Source: JAXMAR01 sp046350295 (GTDB lineage: Bacteria; Planctomycetota; Planctomycetia; Gemmatales; Gemmataceae). From it: a DNA stretch of 64,000 bases. Under the pieces are notes generated by a model. It saw only the letters and a list, made by a program, of their open reading frames with translations, had not been told where the DNA came from and searched no databases. Shown here in pieces: positions 1 through 13,200 of this stretch (position 1 is the stretch's first letter; every line of letters starts with the position of its first letter). The DNA lies in the NCBI GenBank assembly GCA_046350295.1, contig JAXMAR010000015.1, positions 62,001 through 126,000 on the forward strand, in the 5' to 3' direction. Both the position numbers and the translations under genes were made by a program.

Positions 1-312
1 GACCTGGCGGGCCCGGTAGACCACGCCCATACCACCGCGCCCGAGCACGCCGAGGACGTCGTAACCGGGCACGACCGGGTTGGCGTTGGGACCGGGGGCA
101 TGCGGGCCGGGCGCCGGATCGAGGGAATCCGCGATCTTGCGAAGCTTGTCCAGAAAGGGATCGCTATGTTGCGACAGGTGATCCAGCGCCTCCAGGCACG
201 AGGGGCAATCGCCGACGTGGGCGGAAATCCGCTCGGCTTCGGGTTTGGAGCTGGCGCCAAGGATGTAGGCGCTGAGCTGCTCCGACGTGAAATGCGGGTT
301 CGAGTCACTCAT
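1..312 (-). CDS. Serine/threonine protein kinase, N-terminal part (runs off the window)
   Basis: The minus-strand frame from ATG at 310-312 runs off the left edge, giving 104 residues. It begins MSDSNPHFTSEQLSAYILG, continues with a short His/Cys cluster (HVGDCPSCLEAL, about residues 32-43) like the anti-sigma-type zinc motif often placed before planctomycete kinases, and reaches the glycine-rich ATP loop of a Hanks-type kinase (VLGRGGMGVVYRARQV) at the edge. The catalytic loop lies outside the window. The gene follows an ECF sigma gene on the same strand, the same order as the sigma/kinase pair at 35-37.4 kb. The probable role is membrane-linked phosphorylation signalling; the substrate is unknown. 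Confidence 0.85.
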   Translation of the reverse strand, partial: MSDSNPHFTSEQLSAYILGASSKPEAERISAHVGDCPSCLEALDHLSQHSDPFLDKLRKIADSLDPAPGPHAPGPNANPVVPGYDVLGVLGRGGMGVVYRARQV

Positions 313-349
313 GGTGCGAACGCCTGGGCGGAGTCTGTTCCAGAAGGGA

Positions 350-420
350 GGGCGAGGCTCCTGCCGAGCCGCCTGCCCGCGACGAAATCGGCTCGGAAGG
401 AGCCGGCAGGAGCCTCGCCC
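350..420. repeat. 17-bp perfect inverted repeat (stem-loop) between sigma and kinase genes
   Basis: Arms at 350-366 (GGGCGAGGCTCCTGCCG) and 404-420 are exact reverse complements separated by 37 bases. The element fills most of the gap between the sigma gene stop and the kinase start. It could attenuate transcription or be one copy of a dispersed palindromic repeat; no T-run follows it on the minus strand. Confidence 0.7.
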
Positions 421-445
421 ACCCGGAAACCGGTCTTCGAGACAC

Positions 446-1033
446 TCAGTCGATCAGCCCCTTGGCTTCCTCGCGGAGCCGGCGCAGCACCGCGGACTTG
501 GCGACGTAGACGGCGCCGATCGTCATGCTCAGCTCGACGGCGACGGCTTTGGCCGGTTCGCCCTTGAGCGTGACGCGGCGAAAGGCCTCCAGCGTTCGGG
601 GCTCGAACTCCGCCGCCATGATATCGAGCAGGCCGCGCAGGACGTGACGATCGTGCTCCTCATCCCACGCGCGGCTGAGCTGGCTCTCGGGATCGTCGAG
701 CCGGTCCGCCAGATGAAGAAACTCCATGCTACCTGCGGCGGCCGCGCCGAGCTTGCGCGACCGCGAGAATGTTCGAATGCGATTGACGGTGATGGCTTTG
801 AGCCAGGCACGGAACGCTCCGGTCTGCCCCGAATGATGGAAGCTCGCCACCTCCCGGACGATGACGGCGAGGATTTCCTGCGTCAGGTCTTCGATGTCCT
901 GCGCCTGGGCCGACGCCTGGCGTAACCAATGGAGCAGCAGCGGCTTGTAGAGCGCGACAAGGCGGCGCCAGGAGCCTTCGTCCGGGTCTTTTTCCTGCAG
1001 GCGCCGTAGCAAACTCTGTGAAGTTGTGTTCAT
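446..1033 (-). CDS. ECF-type RNA polymerase sigma factor
   Basis: A 195-residue protein from ATG at 1031-1033 (MNTTSQSLLRRLQEKDPDEG); the frame is open further upstream but without sigma-like sequence. Region 2 is visible as WRRLVALYKPLLLHWLR and QDIEDLTQEILAVIVREV, followed by FRAWLKAITVNRIRTFSR. Region 4 is visible near the C-terminus (GAVYVAKSAVLRRLREEA), a helix-turn-helix that would contact the -35 element. This is the planctomycete ECF layout in which the sigma gene precedes a kinase gene. The kinase start lies 133 bp downstream across a stem-loop, so co-transcription is likely but possibly attenuated. Confidence 0.9.
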   Translation of the reverse strand: MNTTSQSLLRRLQEKDPDEGSWRRLVALYKPLLLHWLRQASAQAQDIEDLTQEILAVIVREVASFHHSGQTGAFRAWLKAITVNRIRTFSRSRKLGAAAAGSMEFLHLADRLDDPESQLSRAWDEEHDRHVLRGLLDIMAAEFEPRTLEAFRRVTLKGEPAKAVAVELSMTIGAVYVAKSAVLRRLREEAKGLID

Positions 1034-1230
1034 GCCGGGCAGCTCGCGCTCGATCGCGGGCATCGTAAATCTATGCCCGCGAATCCTTTCATGCCAGTCA
1101 TTTCTCCGTCCCGACCCGGGCCAATCGACCATCCCAAAAAAAAAGCTCAAAGGTTTCTCCTGCGACCCGCCTTATTCCTCCGAGCGGTATTTCTTGCATT
1201 CGCGTAAGTCGCCCGAGCGAGGCCCTTCTC

Positions 1231-4200
1231 ATGATCTTCAAACGACTCCGCGCCTGGCTATCCGGCGCCTCCACCACCATTCGCAATCGCGCCAGCCGGC
1301 CACGCCGCGCCCCTCTCGCCGTGGAACTGCTCGAAGATCGCACCGTGCCCTCCACCCTGACCATCATCACCCACGGCCGGCAGGATCAGCTCGCCCTGAC
1401 GCCGAGTGTCGCGCCCGCCTGGGCGTTCGATATGGCCTCGGCCATCAACGTCCGCGACCACCTCGGCTACACGGAAACCCAGATCGACCACTCGGTCATC
1501 CGCTACGACCAGCCGACGATGGGCGTCCCCGTGGGCGGGGCGCAGGACTTCATCATCTTCAACTGGGCCGAGAAGAGCGATATCGACAGCCCCGGCGTCG
1601 CCGACGGCGACCAGATCGCCGGGACCCTGGCGCAGCTCGTGCGCAATCGCATCCCCACCACCGGCACGCTCGACATCCACTTCATCGGCCACAGTCGCGG
1701 TACCTACGTCAATCTGGCCGCAATCAATCGGCTCAACAACGCCGCCGACAACGCCCACATCGGGCACATCGAGATGACGACGCTCGATCCGCAGGACTAT
1801 AGCCTGCCCGGGTTTTCCGAGAACCTCACGTTCACCGTGCCGTCCAATGTCACCCAGGCGGACAATTATTACCAGTATTCGTTCCCGCTCGGCGGCGGCC
1901 ACGTCACCGGCGCGACCAACACCGACCTCACGCTCCGCCTGGTCCCCTGGTCGGGACGCCCCCTCTATCCTAACGGCGGCGATCATCAGGAGGTGACCGA
2001 CTGGTATTTCTGGACCCTCATGAACAACGAGGAGACCCAGACCATCAGCTACCTGCGCGACGCGGACTTGAAAAAACAGAACGCTCAGTTCATTTCCCAG
2101 TACGGCTCCTCCGTGGGCCTCAACTACCACGATCTGCTCTACAAGGATGATCCGCTCGGACAGCTCGCCGCGGCGCTGGGTCTCGACGGCCTGCTGCGGA
2201 CCAGCCCCGAAGAGATCGTCAACGGCGTCACGGATTACATCGACTCGGTAAACACGAACATCCAGGACCGGTTCGCCGACCTCGATCTGCCGGTCGTCGG
2301 CGCCAAGCTGCTCGATCGCATGCAGCCGTTCTTCGATTCGCTGGACAACCTCAAGGCGCAAGCGACCGACATGTTCCACGCCGTGCTGAGCCTCGTGCCC
2401 CAGAAGGGTGGGCCGAGCATGACCGAGATGATCCAGGGGGCGCTGTTCCTCGTGCTGGGCCCCGGACAATCGGGCCTCGGCAAGCTGTCGCCCGAGTTGC
2501 AAACGATCCTGGCGCCCTACGCCCCCGAAAAGGGCCTCAACATCCTGAAGGACAACAACGACGACGGCAACGACATCGGGCCGAGCGATATCGTCGTCTC
2601 CACCGGCTTCGACCGCGATGACAACGACAATCCCATCGCGAACACGTCCTGGATTCAGTTCGACGTCTGGGTCGGCCAGCGCTTTTACGTCGACGTGCCG
2701 TTCGATATCGGCGCCGGCCTGAGCGAAAAGATGCCGGGCCTGGGCTTCGACCTCAGCTCCGAGAACGGCGTCCGCTTCGATTTCCGCTGGGACGCCCGGC
2801 TCGGCGTCGGCAAGAGCCAGATGCTCGGAACCAAGTACTACATCAACGCCGGCGCGGTCGACACCTTCGGCGACCCGACCGAGGAGATCAAGGCCAGCCT
2901 CGAGGTCTACGCCGCACCGCCCAAGGACGCGTTCGGCAATGATCTGCCCACCGATGAATCGGGCATTACCGGCGACATTGGCCTGGGCATCGTTCAGGGG
3001 CACGTCGAAGACGGCACGCCGATGCCGGTCAAGCTCACGGCGCCGTATGGACTCGGCCTCACCGTGCTTCGTCCCAATAACTACTCGGGCAGCTTCGATC
3101 TGTATCTCCGCCACGAGGACGGCACGGAGACGCACTACTCGGTGAACTACCAGTCGCCGGCCACCGGCGAGGACGTGACCGCGTTCCTGCTCAACTTCAA
3201 TACGTATCTGTTGTCGCTCACCGACGGCGCGCTCGACGCCACGCTCGACCCGAGCTTCATCAATGGTTTCCGCTCGAACACCGACCTCAGTACTCCTTCG
3301 CTGGCCCTGCAAGCCCGGCATGAGGACGTCACGGGCATCCGCGTCGTCGGCGGCGGCGCGTATGGCTTCTCGGAATCAGGCGTCAACGGCGATGAACAGT
3401 ACGACGACCGGCGCTGCGTCGGCCTGGGTTTCAGCGACAATCAGTCCAGCACAGTAGAAAGCGGTCGCCAGGTCCTGCGAGCCGATCTACCCGCTCCGGT
3501 CGAAGATACCTTGATGCAGGACACCGACTTTGTCGTCATCGTCGGCAGCACGCGGATTCGCATCCAGATCGATTCGGCCCTTTTCTACCGCGAAACGCTC
3601 GATGGCCAGACGCTGCTGGGCAAAGTCGAGGAGGTCGTCGAGAATCAACTGAACCAGGCCGGCCTTGATCCCAACCTCGTCCGCGTCGACATCGAGGATG
3701 GCAAGTTCGTCTTCTCGACCGACAGTACGCCACTGACCGTCCACGTCACGACCGTCGACAAGACCAAGCTCAGCCTCGCGTTCAAGGTCGATATCGTCGA
3801 TCCAAGCTACAACCCCGAGCAACTCCGCCTCGACCAGGGCCGGCATCAGGTTTACTTCAACCGCCTGACCAAGGATGAGTTGCAAACCGCCAAGTCCGGC
3901 GGCAAGCTCCTCGACGTGTTCGTCCCGAGCTTGGAAGCGGCGGCGAAGGTGCGCCTCGACGTGGACGCCAACATGGACCTGATCTCCGGCGCCATCGAAC
4001 AGTCGCTCGGCCTCGCGGGCGGCACAATCGGGCTGCCCGAGATCAAGTTCGGCTTCAACCTCGACGCCAGCGCCCATGTCAAGCCCGGCAAGAAAGAGGC
4101 GAGCATTGACAAGGTCGAGTTCGACCACGTCAATCTCGACATCGGCTCTCTCCTCAACACCCTCGTCGTCCCGGTCTCCAACGTCTTCGGCGAGGCACTC

Positions 4201-7200
4201 GGCCCGGTCTTCAAGGTGATCGGCTCCGGCATCAATTCGGCCGAGGGTTACATCAACCAGCCCATCCCGGTCCTGAGCGACTTGGGCTTCGGCGACGTCA
4301 CCATTCTCGATCTGCCGGGCCTGAGCAATGGCCTCGGCTCGTTGAACGACGTGTTCACCTTCGTCGGCGACATGGCGAGCTTCGCCGGGGGAATCAGCGA
4401 CTTCATGGCCGACTACAGCGGCAAGTCGATCGCCTTTGGTTCCTTCACGTTGGTCGATGGCCACCTGGTTCCGTCCGAGATTCAGGAGAGCATTGACGCG
4501 TTCAAGGAAGTAAGCCTGGACCAGTTCAGCGACGCCTTCTCCAGCAAATTCTTCAAGCACGGCGGCCTTTCCTTCGACATCCTGAAGCCGGGCCAGATCC
4601 TCAACATGCTCACGGGGGACACGTTCGACATCGTCAGCCTGAACCTGCCGGCAGTGGACTTGAAGCTCGGCGAGGATTTCGGCTTCAATTTCGGCGATCT
4701 GTCCTTCGACGTCCACGCCGGCGCGACGATCCACCTCGGCACAACAGAAAAGCCGATCGGCGTGGTATACGATTCGACCGGGCTCTCACGCATCATCTCC
4801 GCTTACCGCGCTCACACCAGCCCCGACTGGTCCGACCTGCTCGACGGCTTTTATCTGCGCCTAGCCGGCAAGGACGGCAACGGCGCCCGGTTGCCCGAAC
4901 TGTCGGTGGACCTCGGCGTCGGCGGGTCCGGGCACGTCACCGTCAGTTCCGGCGACGTCGTCGTCTTTGACGTCTCCGGCGAGGTCGATCTCGGCGCCAC
5001 GCTCGGCATCGACCTCAAGGACCCCAATGACGACGGCAAGCTCCGCCTCGACGAGATCATGGATCTGACCGACAACTTCACCGATCCGGCCAAGCTGCTC
5101 TGCCTGATCGACATCACCGCCTCCATCCACGGTGGCTTCGACTTCAGCGGCACGGTCGCCGGCCTGACGCTCACCGCCGACGATCTCGGCATCCCCACCA
5201 GCTTCAGCTACAGCTTCGATCTGTCCGGCATCTTCGGCGACATCGGCGACTGCCAGCACGCCGCGGTGCTGGCGACACCGATCGTCGAGAACGGCCAGAA
5301 CGTCCTGCGTCTCAATGCCGGCCCCTTCGCCAGCGCCCGCATCTTCGGCGATACCAGCGACGAGGACGACGGCGCCAACTTCACTGTTACCCAGTCCGGG
5401 AATACCTACACCGTCACCTTCAAGGGCGCGACGCAGACGTATACAGGGAATTTCGACAAGGTCCTCGCCATCGGCGGCTCCCAGGCCGACACCTTCGACC
5501 TCTCCGGCGTCAGCACGCCTTGCGAGATCCGCGGCAACGGCGGCGACGACATTCTCACGGGCGGGTCGGGTAACGATCTCATCGACGGCGGCGCCGGCAG
5601 CGACACGATCTTCGGGAACGCCGGCGACGACACCATTACCGCGGGCACGGGCGCCAACACCGTCAGCGACGGCGCCGGCGCGGACACCGTCGATTTCTCC
5701 GACAACGACGTCGGCGCCACTCTCACCACGGGCGGCGGCAACGATTACGTCATCGGCTCCAGGTTCGCTGACACCTTCACCGCCGGCGGCACGGGCAACG
5801 TTCACTTCGTCGGCGGCCTGGGGAACGACACCCTCACCGGCTCGACCGGCGCCGATCTCCTCGAAGGCGGCAACGGCGACGATGTCCTGACGGGCAACGA
5901 TGGCGCCGACATCCTGATCGGCGGCTTCGGCGCCGACTCGCTCGATGGCGGCGCCGGCAACGATAACCTCGTGGGCAACCAGGACGCCGACACGATCGTC
6001 GGCGGCCCGGGCGCCGACCAGATCGACGGCGGCGAGGGAGATGATACGCTCATCACGGGTTTGCGCGATATCAATGTGAACGGCGGCAGCGGTATCGACA
6101 GCCTCGAATTCCGCATGACGGATGAAGCCGTCAGCGCGACGCTGACCAACGACGCTCTCAACGCCTCGGTGGGCGCCGTGCCGTTCAGCGGCGTCGAGTC
6201 CGTCGCTCTCACGTTGGGAGACTTCAATAACACGATCACGATCGACGGGCCGACGATGCCGGTCCGCCTCACCGGCGGCGCGAGCGGCGACGACGTGACG
6301 ATTCGCAACCTTCCCGCCCTGAGCGAAACCACACCGTCCACGATGATCGCCCTGGGCGGCGGCGACGACACGTTGACGATCCTGGATACGCAGCGCATCG
6401 TCGCCGCTTCGGGCCAGGACCATGGGGCCAACGGCGACCACCTCATCATCGACCAAAGCGCTTCTCCCGTGCCGCGTGTCGGCGTCGTGAACCCGACGAG
6501 CGTCACCGGCCTGGGGATCGCCGAGGTTCGTTATGACACCTTCGAGCGCCTCGACATCAACGAGGGTGAGGGCGCCGACCGGATCACCATCAACGACACG
6601 GATCCGGCGACGACGACCACGATCAACGGCGCCGGCGGCAAGGACCTGTACACCGTTAACAAGGTTTCTTCCAACACCGTCATCAACGGGGGCGCCGATG
6701 AAGACACCGTCACCGTCGCCATCACGGGCAATCCCAACCTCGTGCCCGCGAACTCTTTCTCCAACCTCCATTTCGACGTCGAGAAGCTGATCGTCGATAA
6801 TCGCGGCAACTTCCTGTTCGACGCCAACTGGCAATTCATCGACGGCGCCGTCTACATAGGGACGACCGAGATTGTCGACACGCTCGGGGCCGCCACGACG
6901 ATCTTCAAGGGCGGTCCGGCGGCGGACACGCTGACAGTCCAGGACACGGTCGATGTGCCGCAGACCATCAACGTGGACGGTTCGCAAGTGCGCATCCAAG
7001 AAGGCCGCGCCGTCTTGACGCCTGACGGCACGCCGGCGCTGTACCAGGGCTTTGGTTTCGGCGTCACGGTTGACGGGCTGAACGGCGTCAGCGCCGCCGC
7101 GGTCTCGGGCGACGGCAAGTACGTCTATGTCGCCGCCCGCGACGACAACTCGGTGTCCGTGTTTCAACGCAACAGCGACGGCACGCTGTCGCTCCTGCAA

Positions 7201-10200
7201 GTCACCAAGGAAGGGGACAACGGCGCGACGGGCCTGAACCACGCTGCCGACCTGGTCCTCAGCCCGGACGGCAAGTTCGTCTACGTCGCCGGCGACGAGA
7301 TCGCCATCTTCAGTCGCGTCGCCATCACCGGCCGGCTCGTCTACCGCGGCTTCTTTCATGCCAGGATGGAGCATCTCGCCATCAGCCTGAACGACGGCGG
7401 CGCCAACCTCTATGGCTCGGCGGGCCGGGTTGTCACGCGCTTCGCGCGCGACGCCTCGACGGGCATGCTCACCTCGGTTCAGACGACGCCCGCCGGCTCG
7501 AACATCGCCGACATCGCCGTCAATCCCGATGGCTCGAACCTGTATCTGGCTCTCGACACGGGAGTCGGCAGGATCCCCTTGAACGCGGGACAGATGGGCG
7601 CTCTCGTTTCCGCCGATACCGGTCACACGAACGCGGTCGCCGTCAGCCCGGACGGCCGAAATGTCTACTTCGGCACGAACAACAACGTACAGCTCTGGGA
7701 CAAGGCGCTGACGACGAACAGCGCCAGTTACGCCATCGCCGGTACGCCGAGCGTCAACGCCCTGGCTGTCGACCCCGATGGCGATCGTGTCCTCGCGTCC
7801 GTCGACATGAACAGCGTCGACATCCCGCAGCCCAGCGAAGTCTACATGCAGGTGAAGACGTTCCACGTCGTGACCAGCACGGATCAGAACAGCTCGTCGA
7901 ACCCCGAGGACGTCTACTTCAAGCTCAATGACGTTCGGATGGCCTACGACGGCAGCCTGGACGAGGTGGTCGAGGTGGGCTCCGGCGAAACCGCGCACCT
8001 GGTTGGCCATATCGATGAACAACTGGTTTACGCACCGCCCTACCAGGGCCCGTATGGATACGCCTTCAAGCTCCAGGTCTGGGACGAGGATCCCGCGCTC
8101 CAGTCGGACGATCTCCTGGAATCCGTCCTCTACACTGTCAATCCCAACGATTTCACTCCGGCCAATTCCACGCTGACCAAGACCTTCACCACCAGCGACG
8201 GCAATTTCAGCATCTCCTTCACGCTTCGCGCCGTGTTCCCGACCACGCCGGTCCTCGCGAGCCCGCTCTTCACGTTCGCCCGCGCCAGCGGTGGCGCCCT
8301 GGGCGGCGGCGTCGCGGTCGCCGGCATCGATCCCGCGATCAAGAAGCTCGACTTCCTCGCCGTCGCTCCGACCGCCGCCGGTTACGCCGAGCAGGATGTC
8401 TACGGCGTCAGCACGCCGAACGACACGATCCTCCGCGTGCGCTCCACGGGCGTCGTGGCGCTCAAGGATGGCGATGCTCAGACCGTCCAGCTGGCGGCGC
8501 TGATGAACACCGACGACGTGCGTACCGTTGTCACCTCGGACGGCAAGCACGCCTACTCCGTCAGTCCCAAGTACGGCGTCCTGTCGGTCCTGCCGGTGAA
8601 CGCGGACGGGACGCTGGGCGCGGCGACCCAAACCATCTCGCTCGGCTTCACCTCCGGCGCTTCGCTGGCTGTCGGCTTCCTCGACCAGTGGCTGTACGTG
8701 ACGAATCCGCAGGAAGACTCGCTCCTGGTTTTCAGCCGTCAGACGAGCAATCAATCACCCGACTTCGGCAAGCTGAAGCTCCAGCAAGTCGTCACCGACG
8801 GCATGGCCGGCGTGGACGGCATCGCCGGCGCCAGCGCGATCGCGGCCAGCTCGGACGGCACGCATTTGTACGTCGCCGGACCGGGCGACAACGCTATCGC
8901 CGTTTTCTCGCGCGACTTGCTCACGGGCGCTGTCACGTATCTCGCGAAGGTCACGCGTGCGGACCTGCTCAACCCCAACGCCATCGTCGTCTCCAACCTC
9001 GATCCGCGCTTCCTCTACGTCACCAGCCGCGACAGCAACAGCCTCCTTGTGTTCGCCCAGGACCGGACGACCGGCGGATTGACCTACGTGCAAACGGTCA
9101 CGGATGGCGTCGGCGGCGTGGACGGATTGAGCGACCCGGCGGCGCTGGCCCTTGGCTCGGACCCGCTCCAGCAAAACGTCTACGTCGCCGGCCAGGGAGA
9201 CAATGCCATCGCCGTTTTCAGCCGCGATCCGGCCAGCGGGGAATTGACGTTTGTGCAGTTGGTCCAGAATGGCGTCAACGGCGTCATCGGTATCGACGGG
9301 GTCACCTCTGTCGCGGTCAGCGCCGACAACACGATGGTGTTCGCCACCGGCTCGCAGTCGGTCGCCGTTTTCCAGCACGATCTTATCACGGGTCATTTGA
9401 CGATCGTGCAGCGCCTGCGCGACGGCTCAGGGGGCGCGAGCGGCCTGCAAGCGCCGACGCAACTGCTCGTGGTCGGCAATGAGTTGTATGTTTCCAGCGC
9501 CGGCCCGAACCCCGGCGCAGGCGGCGTCGCCGCGTTCAACATCACCACGGTGGCCCCGAATCCGCGTTCCTACATCGTGCAGTTCAGCGGCATGGAAGCG
9601 CTGACCGTGACCAGCGCCGCTGGCGCCGATACGGTCAACGCCGGCGAATTCACGATCCCGTTCACGCTCAACACCAATGCCGGTCTGGATACCGTCACGA
9701 TTCGCAACACGCCGACCGCGAAGACAACGACGATCAACCTCGGCGACGACGCCGACACGCTCGACCTCTTGTCCACCGGCGCCTCGAGCGTCACCAAGGT
9801 CAACGGCGGCGCCGCCGATGACACGATCAACGTCTACGCCACCGGGCTCACGGCCACGACCGCGATCAACGGCAACGACGGCAATGACACCATCCAGGTC
9901 AAGGTGAATCGCCTGCAGAGCACCGTGACGGTGGCCGGCAATGACCCGACCGTGCTGCCGGGCGACACGCTCGTCTTCGACGCCTACGGCTACACCACCG
10001 ATCCCGTGACGCCGTTGCCGCCCAGCGGATCGGTCAAGATCGCCGCGAAAACCTTCGGCGTGTCGTACAACACGATCGAGAAGATCGTTATCATCGGCAG
10101 CCCGCAAGCCAACGCGGGCGGTCCGTACACGCTGGCGGAGGGGGGCAGCCTCACGCTGGACGCGGGCAGCTCTCTGATCCCAACGGGCGCCACCTCGACC

Positions 10201-13200
10201 ACCTACGAATGGAACGTCGGAACCGGCATCGTCACTGGCGTCAGCCCGACGCTCCTCTGGACGGACCTCAAGGCGCTGGGCCTCGGCGACAGCGGCGCCT
10301 ACCAGGTCGCGGTCAAGGTGACGGTCGTCGGCGGCGGGCAGACCTTCAGCGATATCGCCACCGCGCCGCTAACGATCACGAATACCGCGCCGACCTTGTC
10401 GCTCTCCGGCAATGCCGCCGTCGAAGCCAGTTCCCTGTACACGCTGGTTCTGTCCGCGACCGATCCGGGCGCCGACAACGTGCAGTCCTGGACGATCGAC
10501 TGGAACGACAGCACGCCGACCGAGACCTACTTCGGCAACCCCGCCACGGTCCAGCACACCTACGCCGGCGCCGGCGCCTTCGTCATCCAGGTCACGGCTC
10601 AGGATGAAGACGGCGTCTACGGCCCGGCGACGAAGAATCTCACGGTGCTGACGCCGCGCGCGATCTCCGGCCCTGTGACGGACGCCGAGGGCGCCGCGTA
10701 TGCATTGACGCTCGGGAAGGGCCAGGCCGGCTCGCCTGCCGTGTCGAGCTGGGGCATCCATTGGGGCGACGGCACGAGCGACACAGTGGCCGGCGACCCG
10801 AGTTCGACCACGCACAAATATGCCGACAACGGCTTCTACATCATCACCGCCACCTACGTGGATTCGGACGGCGTCGTCCACCAGGCCAACAACACCGTTC
10901 GCGTCGAAATCCTGAACGTCGCGCCGACGCTCACGCCGCGCGGCCGGTCCACGGCGTTCGAAGGATCGCCCTACAACCTGGTCCTGCGGTCAACCGATCC
11001 CGGCGCCGACGCGATCCGTCAATGGATCGTCTCCTGGGGCGATGGGCAGTCGAGCGTCGTGGCCGGCAACCTGAATCGCGCGCTGCACACCTACGCCGAC
11101 AACGGCGTGTACACCATTCGACTCGGCGCCAGCGACGAGGACGGCTCCTATGTCAGTCCCAACACGCTCAGGGTGACTGTCGCGAATGTGGCGCCGGCGT
11201 TGTCGGTCCTTGGCGACGCCGCCGTTGACGAGGGCTCGCCCTACACGGTCAACCTCGGCGCCGCCGATCCTGGCGCGGACACCATCGACCACTGGACGAT
11301 CAACTGGGGCGACGGCCACGTCGAAACCATCCCGGGCAGCCCAGCCAGCGTCAGCCACACCTACGCCAACGGCGCCAACACCTACACGATCCAGGCGTCG
11401 GCGACGGATGAAGACGGCTCCTACGCCGCCGCGCCGCTGTCGGTGCTCGTACGGGACGTTCCGCCGAAGCCGACCGTGGCCGGCGACTCATTCGCCTTGG
11501 AAGGCGCTCCCTATGTGCTCAACCTGACCGCGAACGAGCCGGGAGCCGATCCGATCACCGGCTGGCTCATCAACTGGGGCGATGGCCACACAGACACGAT
11601 CTCCGGAAACCCCGCGACGGTCAGCCACACCTATGCCGACGGCGGCCCCGCCGACAGCGCCGGCAAGCCGACCACCCTTTACCGCATTCAAGCGACCCTC
11701 CTGGAGGGCTCGGCCGCGTATGCCGCGCCCGCTCTCGACGTCGGCGTCTACGACCGATCGCCGGCACTGGCTGCCGGCCCAACTTCCGGCGTGGAGGGCT
11801 CGACCTACAGCCTCGACCTGACAAACGTCAGCGACCCGGGTCTCGACACGACCACACGCTTCAAGATCTACTGGGGCGACGGCACGAGCAGCGAACATCC
11901 CGCTTCCAGCGGCGTCGCGACGCACGTTTACGCCGACGACGGCAGCTACGCCATCCATGTCTTCGCCTTCGACGAGGACGGCGAGCACTTGGCCGCCCGG
12001 TACGATGTCGCGATCGCCAACGTGCCGCCGACGATTCGCCTGACGGGGACGGCCGCGGTCGACGAGAATTCCCCATACGCCCTGACGCTCGGCCCGATCA
12101 CCGACCCGGGCGCGGACACGGTGTCCCGGATCATCGTGAGCTGGGGCGACGGCGTGACACAGCAATTCACCGCGACCGGAAGCGTGTCGCACACCTACAA
12201 GGACGGCCCGGCGACATTCAACATCCAGGTCACCCTCATAGACGAGGATGGGACCTGGAACGGCGGCGTCAAGCAGATCACTGTCAACAACGTGTCACCC
12301 ACCGCGTCTTTGAGCGGCCCCGCGACCGCGCTGCCTGGCGGCACGCTAACGTTCACCCTCGGGGCGACCGACCCGTCGCAACCGGACCAGGACGCCGGCT
12401 TCACCTACGCCATCAACTGGGGCGACGGCTACAGCCAGTCGGTCACGGGCCTCAGCGGCAAGACGACGCCGCACACCTTCGCCAGCGCCGGCCTGTACAC
12501 CGTCAGCATGACCGCCACCGACAAGGATCGGGGCGTCAGCAAACCGGTCACGCAACTGGTCGCCGTCCAGGGCATGGCCATGCACGGCACGGAGCTGGTG
12601 ATCGTCGGCACGCAGGGGGACGATGTCATCCAGGTCAATCCCGGCGGCGGCGCCCCGGAAATTAAGGTCAAGCTCAACGGGACGCAGCAGACCTTCTTGG
12701 GCGTCACTCGCATTGTCATCCATGCGCTCGGCGGCAATGACAATGTCCAGGTCGTCGGCGGCATCACCCTCCCCACCGAGATTTACGGCGGCGACGGCAA
12801 CGACACGCTCCGCGGAGGCGGCGGCTTCAACCTCATCGACGGCGGCGCCGGCGACGATGTCATCACCGGCGGCGTCAAGAACGACGTCCTCATCGGCGGC
12901 GCCGGCGCCGACACCATCGACGGCGGCCAGGGCGACGATCTTGTCCTGGGCGGCCTGTTCCTCGACGGCGCCTCCTTCCAGGATCGCCAGACCGCCTTGC
13001 GGTCGGCCCAGTCCACGTGGTCGACCTCGTCGTATGAGGCTCGCTCCCAGGCCCTGCGCCTGTTCCTCGCCGGCAAGGTCGCCGACGACGGTGTCGCCGA
13101 TACGCTCCACGGCGGCGCCGGACAGGACTGGTTCTTCGCCAGCCTGACCGGCCCCAACCGCGATCGGCTTCTCGATCTCGCGTTCGGCGAACTGACGGAG

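Noticed and set aside
4861..8754. 1,297-codon open frame on the minus strand inside the giant gene
   Set aside because: Composition is Arg/Asp/Val/Gly-rich with no family motifs. It is the complementary shadow of a high-G+C gene whose plus-strand frame has clear domains.
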